From positions 1 to 21,481 of the forward strand of contig NDFF03000023.1 in assembly GCA_002150815.3 (NCBI GenBank): a stretch of 21,481 nt of DNA, in the 5' to 3' direction. This document shows positions 1 to 10,887 of the stretch, piece after piece. Each line of letters opens with the position of its first letter. Within the stretch, counting starts at the first letter, position 1. The notes beneath the pieces are model-generated. The model was given only the letters and a program-made list of their open reading frames with translations. It was not told the DNA's origin and did no database searches. Source of the stretch: Grammothele lineata (Eukaryota; Basidiomycota; Agaricomycetes; Polyporales; Polyporaceae). The position numbers and the translations under genes were made by a program.

Positions 1-20
1 TACCGGCGCGTTAGCATTTT

Positions 21-43
21 CACGTGACTTTCGATGGCAGGCG
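21..43 (+). repeat. 23-bp direct repeat, copy 1 (contains CACGTGAC)
   Basis: The 23 bases at 21-43 are identical to 77-99, with start points 56 bp apart. The unit begins CACGTGACTTTCG and contains the E-box palindrome CACGTG, here in the fully symmetric form TCACGTGA. E-boxes of this form bind basic helix-loop-helix factors in fungi. What the repeat does here is unknown. Confidence 0.85.
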
Positions 44-76
44 TCTAATCTGAGGGCCCGTCTGTCTCCCGTTGTG

Positions 77-99
77 CACGTGACTTTCGATGGCAGGCG
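77..99 (+). repeat. 23-bp direct repeat, copy 2 (contains CACGTGAC)
   Basis: Second exact copy of the unit at 21-43, in the same orientation. The flanking bases differ (GTG before it, CTT after it), so the duplication is limited to these 23 bases. Confidence 0.85.
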
Positions 100-1092
100 C
101 TTGATTCACTCCGACGATGACCTCCCTGTGCCATCCGACTCCCTCCTCGAGTCCCGAGTCCTCCGAGTCCTCCGAATCGACTCTGGAACTGCTTAGTAGG
201 GAGGGTAAGCAACAGACTACCTCTGGAGCATCTTCAACTTGTCGATACGCATTGACGGTTGTGCATGGTGCTCTCGCGCGGAACGACCTCTCGGAATACT
301 TAAGTTTCTATGTTCCAAATTCCGATTGCTTTTGTCGCTTCTATCAATGTCCTCGTTGTGTAACACTGCCAACTCAGACCAATCTCTTCCACATGTAGAC
401 GGGTTAGTCGAGTGCGTATCTGGCCATTACATTGAGACAAATTTAGGGAACAGAAAGAATCGGAACCCAGGGCGCTGGAAGCGCCGCTCAAGAGGCAAGT
501 GTTGACCGGATCACCGTCGTTGATGGAAGACACCGCGATCACATTCACAAGGTAGTGATCGTGGGAAACTGGCGTTTACCTCAAATTGAAGTCCGATAGC
601 CTGGGCAATCGGGGATACAAAGCTTGGGCACTTTCCTGTCAAACTTCGCGCGAGACATAGTTCCCCTTACCAGCTTGGACCAAGTCGTCGAAGACAGTTC
701 AACGCAGCGACGTGCGGATGTACATGTATCCGTCCTTCCCTGTGGTCGCATCTACGTTCCCCGTTGACGTTGAGCGCCAAGGATGTTCCTCCCAGACTCT
801 GATGTCAACGGTCACAGGTCAGAATTTTCATACATCATTCAAATCAGAGAGCGAGTACTCACCGGGTCATGACATCGTCCGTCCCAGTTGCCTAGTCGAA
901 CATGCAGCTCAACCGTCCCGATTCTTCACTTCACGGTCTCGAACTATGACATCATGTCTGAAGCCGTCCCCGTGGATCTCCGCACAGGAGACCTGCCTGC
1001 ACTTTTATCGATCGTCTCCAGCCCCATTCCAGGAGCATTGAAGATCCGGTTTTCTGCGTGATTTTAGCTGAGACGACGTAAGCCTTCCGACG

Positions 1093-1122
1093 CTACTGTA
1101 TACCGTCCTACTGTATACCGTC
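1093..1122 (+). repeat. 15-bp perfect tandem duplication
   Basis: The unit CTACTGTATACCGTC occurs twice head to tail at 1093-1107 and 1108-1122. It contains the small palindrome GTATAC. Replication slippage would explain it. Confidence 0.85.
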
Positions 1123-2623
1123 GGATATGATATGCAGCGGTCAGTATGCAGTTCCTATTCACCGGGCATAGCTCCTCAACCGCCCTGTTCTTATCTCATT
1201 CCAGTCATTGTCCCGGAGCACTCCTTGCACGGCCACACGTCCGCAGCTTGACCACACGAAGTCGGTCTCGCTGTTCTCCCTCAATGTCGCCCGTGGGTAC
1301 GTAATCACTCACTGTTGCCGCTGTACTTAGTCCACTGCGACTGACTGAGCGCCGACCCTCAAGTCCCCCCACTACGAGTCTATCCAAATGAGAAATTAGC
1401 TCTCGAACCCGCCGCAAATGAGGTCCGTCTATGGGCGAGTTTGGTACATTTCCGTTCCTAGTACGTGAAAGGATACACAGTGAAGATGTTAATGAGCCTG
1501 ATAGAATGATGGCGCGAGTGTTAGAGTTTGCGCACTATCATACCAACACCTTCTCAAACGTCGGCCGATGGATAGATATATTCAGAAGAGTTGCATACGC
1601 CGGCCAGGCACGCCCTACTCCGATTCTCGCTACCACAAAGGGCAGCTCTCTCAGGCTCATAGTATCCCTCTACGTAAGTGGCTGTTCAGGCGTCTTCATC
1701 TATTTGTAGTTGGGCGAATCCGCGCAGGGCGACCTAGCAGAGCTCCTCGCGCGTAGGGCAAGTTTTCTGCTCTTATCTGTTGTACTGTGTATGTCGCAAC
1801 GACCAACGTAGGTTTCAGCTGTATGCTAGTGGTACAGCAGTTTTGGGTTGTTCAAACTCTCGCACGGCCCTCCCTGACCATAACACTACAGGAACTGACG
1901 CTCGCCTTTCCGCACAGCGCGATCGCGTCTCTAAAACAGACGGGCTTTTAGGCCGAAAGTCACACCTTGCACAATTCGGGCGCTTCTTCTGAGGTGTTGA
2001 ATGCACGTTAAGGGCCACTGTTGGCATTGTGATCAGCCAACGGTCGGTTTGCTTTCCCGAAGCTTCCGAGTTCCTGCGAGTTTTTCCTCACTGTGGGTTT
2101 TCCTTCTAGTCCAACCTAATAATGGGAGCGAAGATCTGACCATAGATGTGTCGTCGGGTTACAGTAGCGCGCGGCCCGATGGTTCTCGGACTCAACAGTC
2201 GGCGTCTTCAAGTTGGCGTGCGTTCTATGCCGTTGACATGTCCGATCTATGCGTACATGCTCTCTCAGCCTCCTCTGGTAATGTTGGGTTTCATTACCTT
2301 TGCCCACTGTCGAATTGTGTTGAGACCGCTGCTACAAGTCCCAGACGAACTCTTGAGCAGAGACTTCGTTACTGAATTTGCGTCCAAAAAGCTAACAGTC
2401 TAGTCACCTCCAATGCCCGTCCTATGACCGCACGGAAGTAATGATCAACTCGTCGGCGGACCGCAGACGTGCCGGGAAAATGCATTCTGCCTGCCCGCAT
2501 GGCCATAGGGTCCGAGATCCAGCCTAGATTCGTTGATTGGCCCTCAGGATAGGTTTCTCATCGGCCCCATGACCAGGACTCGGGTAGATCTCACCCCGCG
2601 GGCCCCCGCAGTTGACCAAGAGC

Positions 2624-2630
2624 ATAAATA
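2624..2630 (+). promoter_or_regulatory. TATA-like element of the sugar transporter gene
   Basis: ATAAATA lies about 130 bp before the transporter start codon at 2760, and a pyrimidine-rich stretch follows at 2656-2700. This spacing is usual for a fungal core promoter. It is inferred from position and composition only. Confidence 0.35.
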
Positions 2631-2759
2631 CGCCATGGTCACTGAAACAAACTCTGTCCCCTCCACCTTTAGCCTCGCTTACCTGCGACCTCTCTATCTA
2701 GCCAGAGGAGGCTTTGCACTGGGCGCAACCGAATAGCCTACAACCGCTCGAGCAAAGAT

Positions 2760-5242
2760 ATGGCTGGCGGAGGAACGAACATCATTGCGTCAAATCGGCG
2801 CAAGAATCTGGCCGGCCCTTCTGGCTGGGTACGTCTTCTTTCCTTCGTCTTGTTGCGGTCGCTGGTTGCCCTTTGTCCTACCCGTCGTCTCTCATGCTGT
2901 ACCCATACAACAGGCCGGGCTCCTCGCCAATGCAAGAATCTTCGCGATCGCGGTCTTTGCGTCGCTTGGTGGCTTGTGAGTCCCCCCCATTTCTGTAATG
3001 CTGGTCTTCGGCTGGGCTGATTCACACGACCCCTCAGACTATATGGTAAGCATGCGCATCGTGTACGTACACGCGCTGACTGCGATGATTGATTGTGTTT
3101 TCGCCTGCTTTCGTAGGTTACAACCAGGTGGGATCCATTCAAAAACTGTGTACGTTATAGCGCAGCTCGCTGATACCTCGGAGCGACCAGGGGGTGTTCT
3201 CAGGTGTGCTCAATATGACGTCGTTCAAGAACCGGATGGGGCACGACGCGACAGACCCTGGTACCCAAGGATGGCTTGTTGCTATCCTCGAGCTTGGTGC
3301 TTGGGTTGGTGTGCTCCTCAGTGGCTACCTTGCGGATAAGCTTTCACGAAAGTATACGATTGTCACTGGTACGTGTGCGCGCTGCTCGATAGGGCCAACG
3401 GCCGTCAGTAGTAATGCCAAAGCATACTGATCCAGTGTCGATTTGGCAGCGGTAGTCGTGTTCTGCGTTGGTGTGATTGTTCAGACCACGGCGTTCCATC
3501 CTTCCTCGATTTTTGCAGGTAAAGCTCGAGTACCTGGGTGTTTCCCTGTGGATGTTGGCTGAAGATCGTCTTACAGGTCGATTTGTGACCGGTCTTGGCG
3601 TCGGTTCCCTCAGTATGGCTGTCCCACTTTACAAGTGCGTACCGTATTCATCCCCACGTATCATGTTTCCCGGGTGCTTATATAGGTCATTCAGTGCTGA
3701 GCTGGCTCCACCCGAAGTACGCGGAAGTCTCGTCGCACTCCAGCAACTTGCCATCACGTTTGGCATCATGGTATCGTTCTGGATCGATTTTGGCACCAAC
3801 CATATCGGTGGCACGGGAGAATCCCAGAGCGAGGCATCATGGCGTTTGTCACTGGCTCTACAACTCGTTCCTGCGATCGTTCTTGGTGTTGGAATCATGT
3901 TCATGCCATTCTCACCCAGGTATGTAGGGCGAACGAACTTGGTATCTTATAAGTAACGTCGCCTCCCTGCGCATAGGTGGCTCGTGAATAACGGTCGCGA
4001 AGATGAGGCATTGCAAGTCCTTAGTCGTGCACGGCGTCTGCCTCCAGACTCAGACTTGGTCCAAATTGAGTTCTTGTGAGTGATTGCCAACTCTTGCACG
4101 ACGCAACTCGTTCTAATTGTTATCAGAGAGATCAAGGCACAGCACATATTTGAGAAGGAGATGTCCGAAATACGATTCCCAGACCTCCAAGATGGCTCCT
4201 TTAAGTCTAATTTCAAGCTCGGCCTGTATGAATACATGAGCCTGCTGACAACTCGCTGTGCGTTTGATATTCTCCAGAGGATGCTCGCAGATACTTAATG
4301 ACGCTCATATAGCTCTCTTCTACCGAGTTGCGATCGGTGCTTTGACCATGTTTTTCCAGCAATGGACCGGCGTGAATGCAATACTCTACTACGCGCCATT
4401 CATCTTCCAGGACCTTGGCTTGGCTGGGAACAGCACGTCTCTCCTAGCCACTGGTGTCGTTGGCATTGTGTAAGTTTTACCTTCAAAGACGATTTGTGCG
4501 GGAAAGGCTGCTCACGGCCTCTTTTAGCATGTTCCTCGCGACCATCCCAGCCGTGATCTGGGTTGACCAGGTTGGCCGGAAGCCAGTGCTCGTCTCTGGA
4601 GCCTTCCTCATGGCTGCATGCCATATCATCGTAGCCGTCTTGACGGGGCTCTTCCACACCGACTGGGCCGCGCATAAGGCCGCGGGCTGGGCTGCGTGTG
4701 CGCTAGTTTGGTTGTTCGCAATTGGGTTTGGATACTCCTGGGGGCCCTGCGCGTGGATCCTCGTGGCGGAAATTTGGCCTTTGTCAATCCGTGGAAAGGG
4801 TGTCTCGATTGCCGCATCGTCGAACTGGATGAACAACTTCATCGGTGAGGCTTTCTCACGGAACTTATACATCACTCGTCGTAACGCGTTTTTGGTAGTT
4901 GGTCAAGTCACTCCGACCATGCTGAACAACATTGGATTCGGGACATTTGTATTTTTCGGAGTAAGCGGATTCCCTCTTACCGTATCCATTGCATGTCCTC
5001 ACTGGGATGCTTCCTAGGCGTTTTCATTCGCCGGTGGTCTGTTCATTTGGCTGTTCGTGCCAGAAACGAAAGGCTTAACGCTAGAGGAGATGGATGAGAT
5101 ATTCGGCTCCGCTGGAATGGCTGCAAGCGAGCAGGAGCGCTTTATTGAGATTGAGAAGCGTATCGGTCTCGACGCCTACAACTACAGCGACCCAAGCCGT
5201 ATGAGCCCTTCGGACCTCAAGAGCGACATTGAAAAAGTCTAA
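2760..5242 (+). CDS. MFS sugar (hexose-type) transporter, 14 exons
   Basis: Plasma-membrane monosaccharide transporter of the MFS sugar porter family. Inferred exons: 2760-2828, 2914-2975, 3038-3045, 3117-3127, 3191-3368, 3450-3518, 3577-3634, 3695-3919, 3977-4075, 4127-4257, 4313-4469, 4528-4844, 4899-4960, 5018-5242. They join in frame to 556 residues, the usual family length with 12 expected membrane helices. Family marks in order are GGLLYGYNQG in helix 1 (about 42-51), SPRWLV closing the N-half (about 225-230), the QQWTGVN...YY signature (about 319-329), [25 protein letters not shown] and PETKG (about 497-501). The start begins MAGGGTN and precedes helix 1 by the usual distance. Two exons are only 8 and 11 nt. 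Residue 49 is Asn where fungal members normally have Asp. Transport of a hexose or related sugar is a family-level inference; the substrate cannot be read from the sequence. Confidence 0.93.
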
Positions 5243-5740
5243 TCGCGTCTTCCGTCCCGTGGCGACGGTCGTTGTATCGTTGGTTGCTTTTGGAGGCACC
5301 AACAATGGCATGACCAGCACGTTCCTGCCCCAGACAACCCCTTGTATACTATAGCCTACGTTCCTCTCATACCACTTTTTCATGACATGGTTACGCGTTG
5401 GCATTTCGTTGTCATTTCATGGAGTCCTAATGTAAGTATGTTTCTGTATCCTGTATCTGGACTGTTGCGGTGTACGCACCAACAAAGCTAGGCTGCTGCA
5501 TAATGGCTCATCGACGTTCAAGGATAGTCGAGGACTGTCAGCTAGCGGCTCCTGAAACTGAGTCCGGTGCTGGAAGCTTCTACGAGTTTAACGACACTTC
5601 GATGTCACGTGAGCGCGTCGCGTCGCGTCGACGCGCGTTTGCAGTGCCGAAACTCAAGTACTCACCGTTCACGTTGCTTAGATCTGTCCACCGCTTTCAT
5701 CTACTATTCTGTATGCGCCCAAATTCGCTGTGCAATCCCC
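5243..5740. other. Transporter 3' region and helicase promoter
   Basis: This 498-bp gap between two same-strand genes holds the transporter 3' untranslated region on the left and the helicase promoter on the right. I see no further gene. The notable part is 5605-5640, with an E-box and a CGCG-rich palindrome, listed separately. Confidence 0.6.
5605..5638 (+). promoter_or_regulatory. E-box plus MCB-like CGCG cluster before the helicase
   Basis: TCACGTGA, a perfect E-box palindrome, lies at 5605-5612. It is followed by repeated CGCGT units and the 12-bp palindrome CGCGTCGACGCG at 5624-5635. The core resembles the MluI cell-cycle box (ACGCGT) that the MBF factor uses to drive G1/S expression of fungal replication and repair genes. 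It sits 100-135 bp before the helicase start codon. Function is inferred; no exact ACGCGT is present. Confidence 0.4.
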
Positions 5741-8700
5741 ATGGCGGACCTTCGTGAGCTTTTCAAGGGGCTTAATCCGGCCCAACTCCAAGGTCCGTCC
5801 TCCATAAGCTCGTGAAGTCTACACCTTCTGACCTGGCTTGCTTCCGTAGCTGTCAGACACCCACCACAGGTTCCCCTTCAGATCCTCGCTGGTCCAGGAA
5901 GTGGGAAGACAAAGGTCTTGACGATGCGCATTGCCTATCTCATCACGGAATGCTACCTCTCCCCCGGCTCTATCTGCGCTGTGACCTTCACAAATAAGGC
6001 TGCGAACGAGATGAAGGAGCGACTAGTCAAGCTCATTGGCAAGGATCAGACAGCCCAGATCAAGATGGGTACATTCCACGCGCTGTGTGCCTCCTTCTTG
6101 CGGCGATATGCGCGGTACGTTGGTATCGAGGGGAACTTTACTGTATGTGATGCCCAAGAAAGGTGAGTGGTTCCCAAGTGATGTGTTCTAGGGGACCGAA
6201 CACTTAGGTGGACCGGGCGATACACCAGCCAGAAGATTATCGCGAAGTTGTTGAAGCCGTATCAAGAGAGGTTGAATGCAAAGAACATATCGATAAACGG
6301 GGGAGGCGTCCAATCCATCATATCGAAGTACAAAGCGAAAGGCCTGACTGCTGACGACGTGCTTGCCCTCGTTGCCGAAAACAACAAGCTCAGCCCAAAA
6401 GAACGTCTGAAGCGGATCATGGAGAAGAAAGGCGAGTTCCTCGATGGCGATTTGGGCGAGATGCTAGGTGCGTTATACAAGGAGTACGAAAGGACCCTGC
6501 GGGAGTCGAATAGCCTGGATTTCGATGACCTGCTTGTCTTCGGCGTGAAGATGTTTTCCTCGGTCAAAAGGGCTTCCAATTGGTGTCAGCACATCCTGGT
6601 CGACGAATAGTGAGATTGTTGTGCATGTCCGCCGTCGCCCTCTGATAAACTCTCGTATAGCCAGGACACCAATATCAGCCAGTACGATCTGATGCGTTAC
6701 ATCGCCCAAGCAAATCGATGTGTCACAATCGTCGGAGACCCGGATCAATCAAGTAGGCAGAACAACGAGCACAGTTTACATGCTTCTGATGACATTCGCA
6801 GTCTACGGGTGGCGTTCGGCGGAGGTTGCAAACTTGGCAAAGATGCAGAGAGGTACGTGTACATTGACACCGCAGGAGACATAAGGTAATCAGTCGACCT
6901 TGTTCATTCCTGACAGACTTTCCTTCCACACAACAAATTTACCTTGAACAGAACTACCGTTCGACCAAGTCCATTCTCACGGCTAGTCTAGCAATTATCT
7001 CGCAGGGTAAGCATATGTTCTTTATGTTCCTTCATTTCTCAGACTAAGACTTATACTCGGCGCGCAGATAAGGACCGAATACCGAAGACGCTATACACAT
7101 CGTACTCAGCAGGATCTCTACCTACGCTTCGATCGTTCCCCAAAGAACAAATAGAAGCTGCATTCCTTGCCTTGGAGATCAAGCGTCTTGTCATTTTCAC
7201 TGGAGGCATGCTGAGTTGGGACGACTTCGCCATTCTCTTACGTTATAACTCTATGTCGCGACTCATCGAAGCTGCCCTGCAGAAGGAAGGAATTCCCCAT
7301 CGGGTCTTGGCGGGTCACAGATTCTTTGAGCGTTTAGAGGTTTGTCGCTAATCACTGTGCACCGACCCATGCACTTGCTTACTCCTTCATACAGGTGAAG
7401 GATATCCTGGCTTATCTCCAGCTTGTCGACAACCCCGCGTTCCTACCCGCTTTTACCCGGGTTGTAAATACCCCCTCGCGAATGGTGGGAGAAAAGGTAT
7501 GTGGACTTGAGAACCCGCAGACTGTGTTCGACACTGATTGGCATGCTACAGACGGTCAACGAGCTCCTTCATCAAGCTAAGCAACTTGGAGTTTCTCCGA
7601 TGGAGCTCGTCGAGCGAATCGTTGATGGCAAGGTACCAGACATCAAACCTCCCGTCAAAAAGAAATTGGCTGCGTTTGCTGGTATGATTCGAGATTTGCG
7701 TAAATATGCCAACGAGGTCAGCTGTCAGTCACCTCCCAATGATCGTCTTGACTAATTTTTATTTAGGGAATGTCGCCGTCGAAGCTGATTCAAGCTGTGA
7801 CTGAGTTTACTATGTACCAAGAACATCTTCGTAAGACACAAGAAGACCACGAGAACCGCTGGGATAACGTACAAGAGTTGATGAACTTCGCGGTCGAGGT
7901 TGAGAATGGCATGCCTGAAGCGACAAGTAAGATGATGGGCGACGCCGAGGGCGCTGCTCAAGAAGAGCTACTCGGTCATCAAGTCCGAGAAGTTCAGGCA
8001 GTCGCGGAGAACCGGTCTGGAGTGTGAGTCGAGTGCCTTCCATGCTGTGCCATTCTTCTAATGCCCCCTCTCAGAGAAACCCCTTTACGATTATTTCTGC
8101 AAGCCTCAATGTTGTCGACTGATACGGAAACCAAGGAAGATGACAAAAATAAGCCGGTAAGCCCCTAACGAGTACTCATGGGACGCAAAACTGACCAATA
8201 CTTAAGAAAGTCACAATATCAACTTGCCACGCCGCCAAGGGGCTTGAATGGGCAGTAGTCATGATTCCTGGCGGTGAGTGATACAACTAGTACGCCAGAT
8301 AGCATTGACATTTTCGACGCGCAGTCGTGAATGGCGTCTTCCCTTCCGCTAGATCGGAGGATACGATGGAAGAGCTGTGAGTTGCGTAGTGCTTCCTACA
8401 TTTATAGCTAATATCTGTTCAACAGGCGACTGCTTTACGTAGCATGTACACGTGCGCAATGCCTCCTCTATCTAACTCATCCAGCAACTCGTATGGTGGC
8501 AGGAGAGGACATGCCTACTTCCGTTTCACAGTTCATTCCCGCTGTGCGTGTCGTTCAGTGTCACTTACGGCTCCACTCATTCATATTCACAGGCTCGGGC
8601 AACTATGACAGAGGAGCTTCCGACTTTACCACCACAACATCGCGTCACTATGTCCCAAATACTCAGCCGTGATGTACCTGATGAAGCAGCACTTGCGAGA

Positions 8701-10069
8701 CAGGTGGCAGACTAGTAAGTGCTCTGCCTTTCATGGAGTGCAATTTGACTGAAGTTCATTTAGTGAGGAGAATGGACGTCATCCTTGCTGGCATGCCAAT
8801 GCCCCGTTTAGAGACCAGGTAACTGGACGATTGAACGCCTACGGAGTACCCAACCATTATTTCGCTCCTCAAGGGTACCAGCCACAAGCACAACGCGCCC
8901 CTCATTGTCAGCCAATTCCTCAAAGTCGCACGGCCTCCTCCGGGCCGCGTAGGAGTCAAGCCCCGCAGCCACCGGTACTGGATAAGCAGCCTCGTCCGCG
9001 GGGAAACCAAGTCCTGACTCGAGCCGGCAGCGATCTCCACGGTAAGCCCCATGAGCGAATGTTGAGTTCGCCGCTTAATGTTCTCGCAGAACCTCCGGTG
9101 TTTGTCTCCAGCAACGTCATCCACTTCAATAACGTACATCGGGAGGGTGTTGTTCAGACGGCGCAACAGACAATTGTGGGAACCAGCAGCCGGCGAGTCT
9201 TCCCGGACAAACCCTCGGTATCGAAAAATCCATCATCCATAGGTCCTGCAGAATCCTCGACGTCGTCAAATGGCTTTGTGGTCAACGTGCGCCCTAAGGT
9301 GAAAGCTGAACCTGCGCACGCGGGGGCGGACTTGCGTAACTGGGTCCAGAAGCCTCCTTCAGCCGCCTCTAAAGGGAAGGGAAAGGCGGTTGAGTGTCCT
9401 CAAATCGACCTGTCTGCACGCCGTGCTCGTATCAAACTAGAGCCCAACCCCTCTGATATAGACATCAAGGAGGAAGAACGAGCGGTTGCTATCAAGCTCG
9501 AACCCGTTAACACGTCACAATTAGAGTTGAACGTACGGAAAAAACCACGACCGAACTCTTCTACCAAGTCGGTACAGCTCTCTCCTACGATTCGCCGACC
9601 TGCGCTCCCTGTCAAACTGGAGTCTGGCAGCGTTGTCGCGAAGGCGGAATTTGGTTCTCGTCCGCAGTCTGAAGTTAGCTCTCCCGTCAAGATGGAGGTT
9701 GACATCACGACAATGCCTTTACTGCCGTCACCTCGGCCCCCCAGTCGACCACGGCCCCCAGCGAACAGTTCATCGGTGTCAGCCATTTCGTCTGCCACGG
9801 AGAAGGTCGAAGATGTCACTCGAAATTTGTCTGTGGAGGACTTTACCCCCTCATCGTTGCCGCGACCTCTGAACGCATCCCCAGCGGACATACAATCGCA
9901 TTCGTCCGTACCCTCGTTGCCTTCTTCAAGTCCATCTTCGCCCGGCTGTACGCCCCACGTAGCTGTACCCTCGTCAGACAGCAAGCCGGTGAAGCGGAGA
10001 CTGGGCATGGGTCGAGCGACGACCGGCTACACGAACAAGAAGTTCAAGCCTCTCCTTCCCAACAATTGA
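5741..10069 (+). CDS. SRS2: Srs2-type UvrD/PcrA family 3'-5' DNA helicase, 16 exons
   Basis: Superfamily 1A DNA helicase. In yeasts Srs2 strips Rad51 from single-stranded DNA and restrains recombination at forks. Inferred exons: 5741-5792, 5850-6162, 6229-6609, 6661-6752, 6802-6852, 6917-7006, 7068-7339, 7395-7496, 7552-7716, 7767-8023, 8075-8156, 8207-8273, 8325-8376, 8426-8543, 8593-8714, 8764-10069, giving 1173 residues. Motifs in order: Walker A GPGSGKTK (32-39), VTFTNKAANEM, GTFHALC, Walker B LVDEYQDTN (about 245-253), GDPDQSIYGWRSAE (274-287), QNYRSTKSI, STCHAAKGLEW (624-634) and LLYVACTRAQ (661-670). The C-terminal tail (739-1173) is Pro/Ser-rich and disordered in composition, carries six psi-K-x-E sites, and ends in a basic RRLGMGR...NKKFKP segment typical of fungal homologues. 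The tail contains a possible in-frame intron. The exon boundary near 8023 is the least certain. Confidence 0.93.
9042..9089 (+). other. Possible facultative 48-nt in-frame intron in the helicase tail
   Basis: Inside the long last helicase exon, GTAAGC at 9042 and TTCTCGCAG ending at 9089 bracket 48 nt with a CTTAAT branch-like site near 9074. The length matches the gene's other introns (49-66 nt). It is divisible by three and has no stop, so both spliced (1157 aa) and unspliced (1173 aa) forms stay in frame. Confidence 0.45.
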
Positions 10070-10887
10070 TTTAGGCACTGGCTTCTTCATGCTTTCTACT
10101 TATGCTTCTTGTAGCGATACATGCGCTCATGTCAACTACCGTGTTCCTAGATGTACTTTTATGTTATCGGACGAGCAACTTTGTTCTGTACACGAGGCGT
10201 GGATTGGACCTGATGATTTCCAGAAACTGCATGTTCCCTGAGCCATGCCTCATGGCGACCTCGAGGCATGCCGAGCAGCAGCTGTGGTCCGCACCTGACG
10301 AAAGACCCTAGCCCATCCTGATTCTTCCCTCCCATCTCTCACGTCTGCTATTCCTAAACTCGAGCGGGCGAGTCGTCTTCCATTGTCTGTAACGGGGCCA
10401 CAGGTCTACTACACGCGGCATGGACGTACACAGTCGAGACCACAGACGAGACCGAAAACTTTCCGCCTCGGCCGGCTCGACGCACACGCTGCAGATGCGA
10501 TACCATCGACGCCCCGCGCCCGCACAGAATTCGCGGCGGCTGATCAGCTCGAGCAGGCTCGCCGCACGCGCCCCGTGGGCGGGCGTAGGGCAGCACGCAC
10601 CCATCACGTCAGGACGCCGCCTGCTCGAATATATTGCCACCGCCGGGCCCTCTCCCTCCCTTCTTCCTCACTGCATCCTCGCTGCCACTGCTACTGCTTC
10701 GTCCGCTCCATCCGCTCCTGCTCCCCGTCCATATCCACGCCCGGCCCACATCCGCATCCACATCGTCCCGCAAAGCCCGACTTGTGCCCTCGACCCCGAC
10801 TACTACTCCACCGTTGCGCTTCATACCCACCACGCACAATCCATCGACACCTCTCCCTCCTCTCGCCCGATCGCCATCTCATTCCCC
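10070..10887. other. Helicase 3' region and Hsp20 promoter
   Basis: This 818-bp gap between same-strand genes has long open frames on both strands in its GC-rich right half. They read as Arg/Pro/Ser-rich low complexity and give no family motif, so I do not call them. One palindromic heat-shock half-site pair, TTCCAGAA at 10218-10225, is present but lacks the third unit of a full element. The last 200 bases before 10888 are C/T-rich, as expected for a leader. Confidence 0.45.

Larger units (their letters stand above)
1..2759. other. Gene-poor left flank
   Basis: About 2.7 kb without a gene I can support. All open stretches are under about 125 codons, lack the GC-rich third positions of the genes to the right, and give no family motif on either strand. 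I did not find terminal repeats, a reverse transcriptase or transposase motif, or a tRNA-like B box. What can be seen is a 23-bp direct repeat near the left edge, a 15-bp tandem duplication near 1.1 kb, and a TATA-like element before the transporter. It may be old, decayed repeat DNA or plain intergenic sequence. Confidence 0.5.

Noticed and set aside
712..1041. 109-codon plus-strand open frame
   Set aside because: No family motif, no codon bias like the neighbouring genes, and no clear splice partners; probably chance.
2001..2375. 124-codon plus-strand open frame in the left flank
   Set aside because: Composition is mixed, no domain is recognisable, and a minus-strand frame overlaps it; not supported as a gene.
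10218..10236. Heat-shock-element-like TTCCAGAA with a nearby TTC
   Set aside because: The third unit is out of register with the 5-bp spacing and the site is about 660 bp from the Hsp20 start codon.
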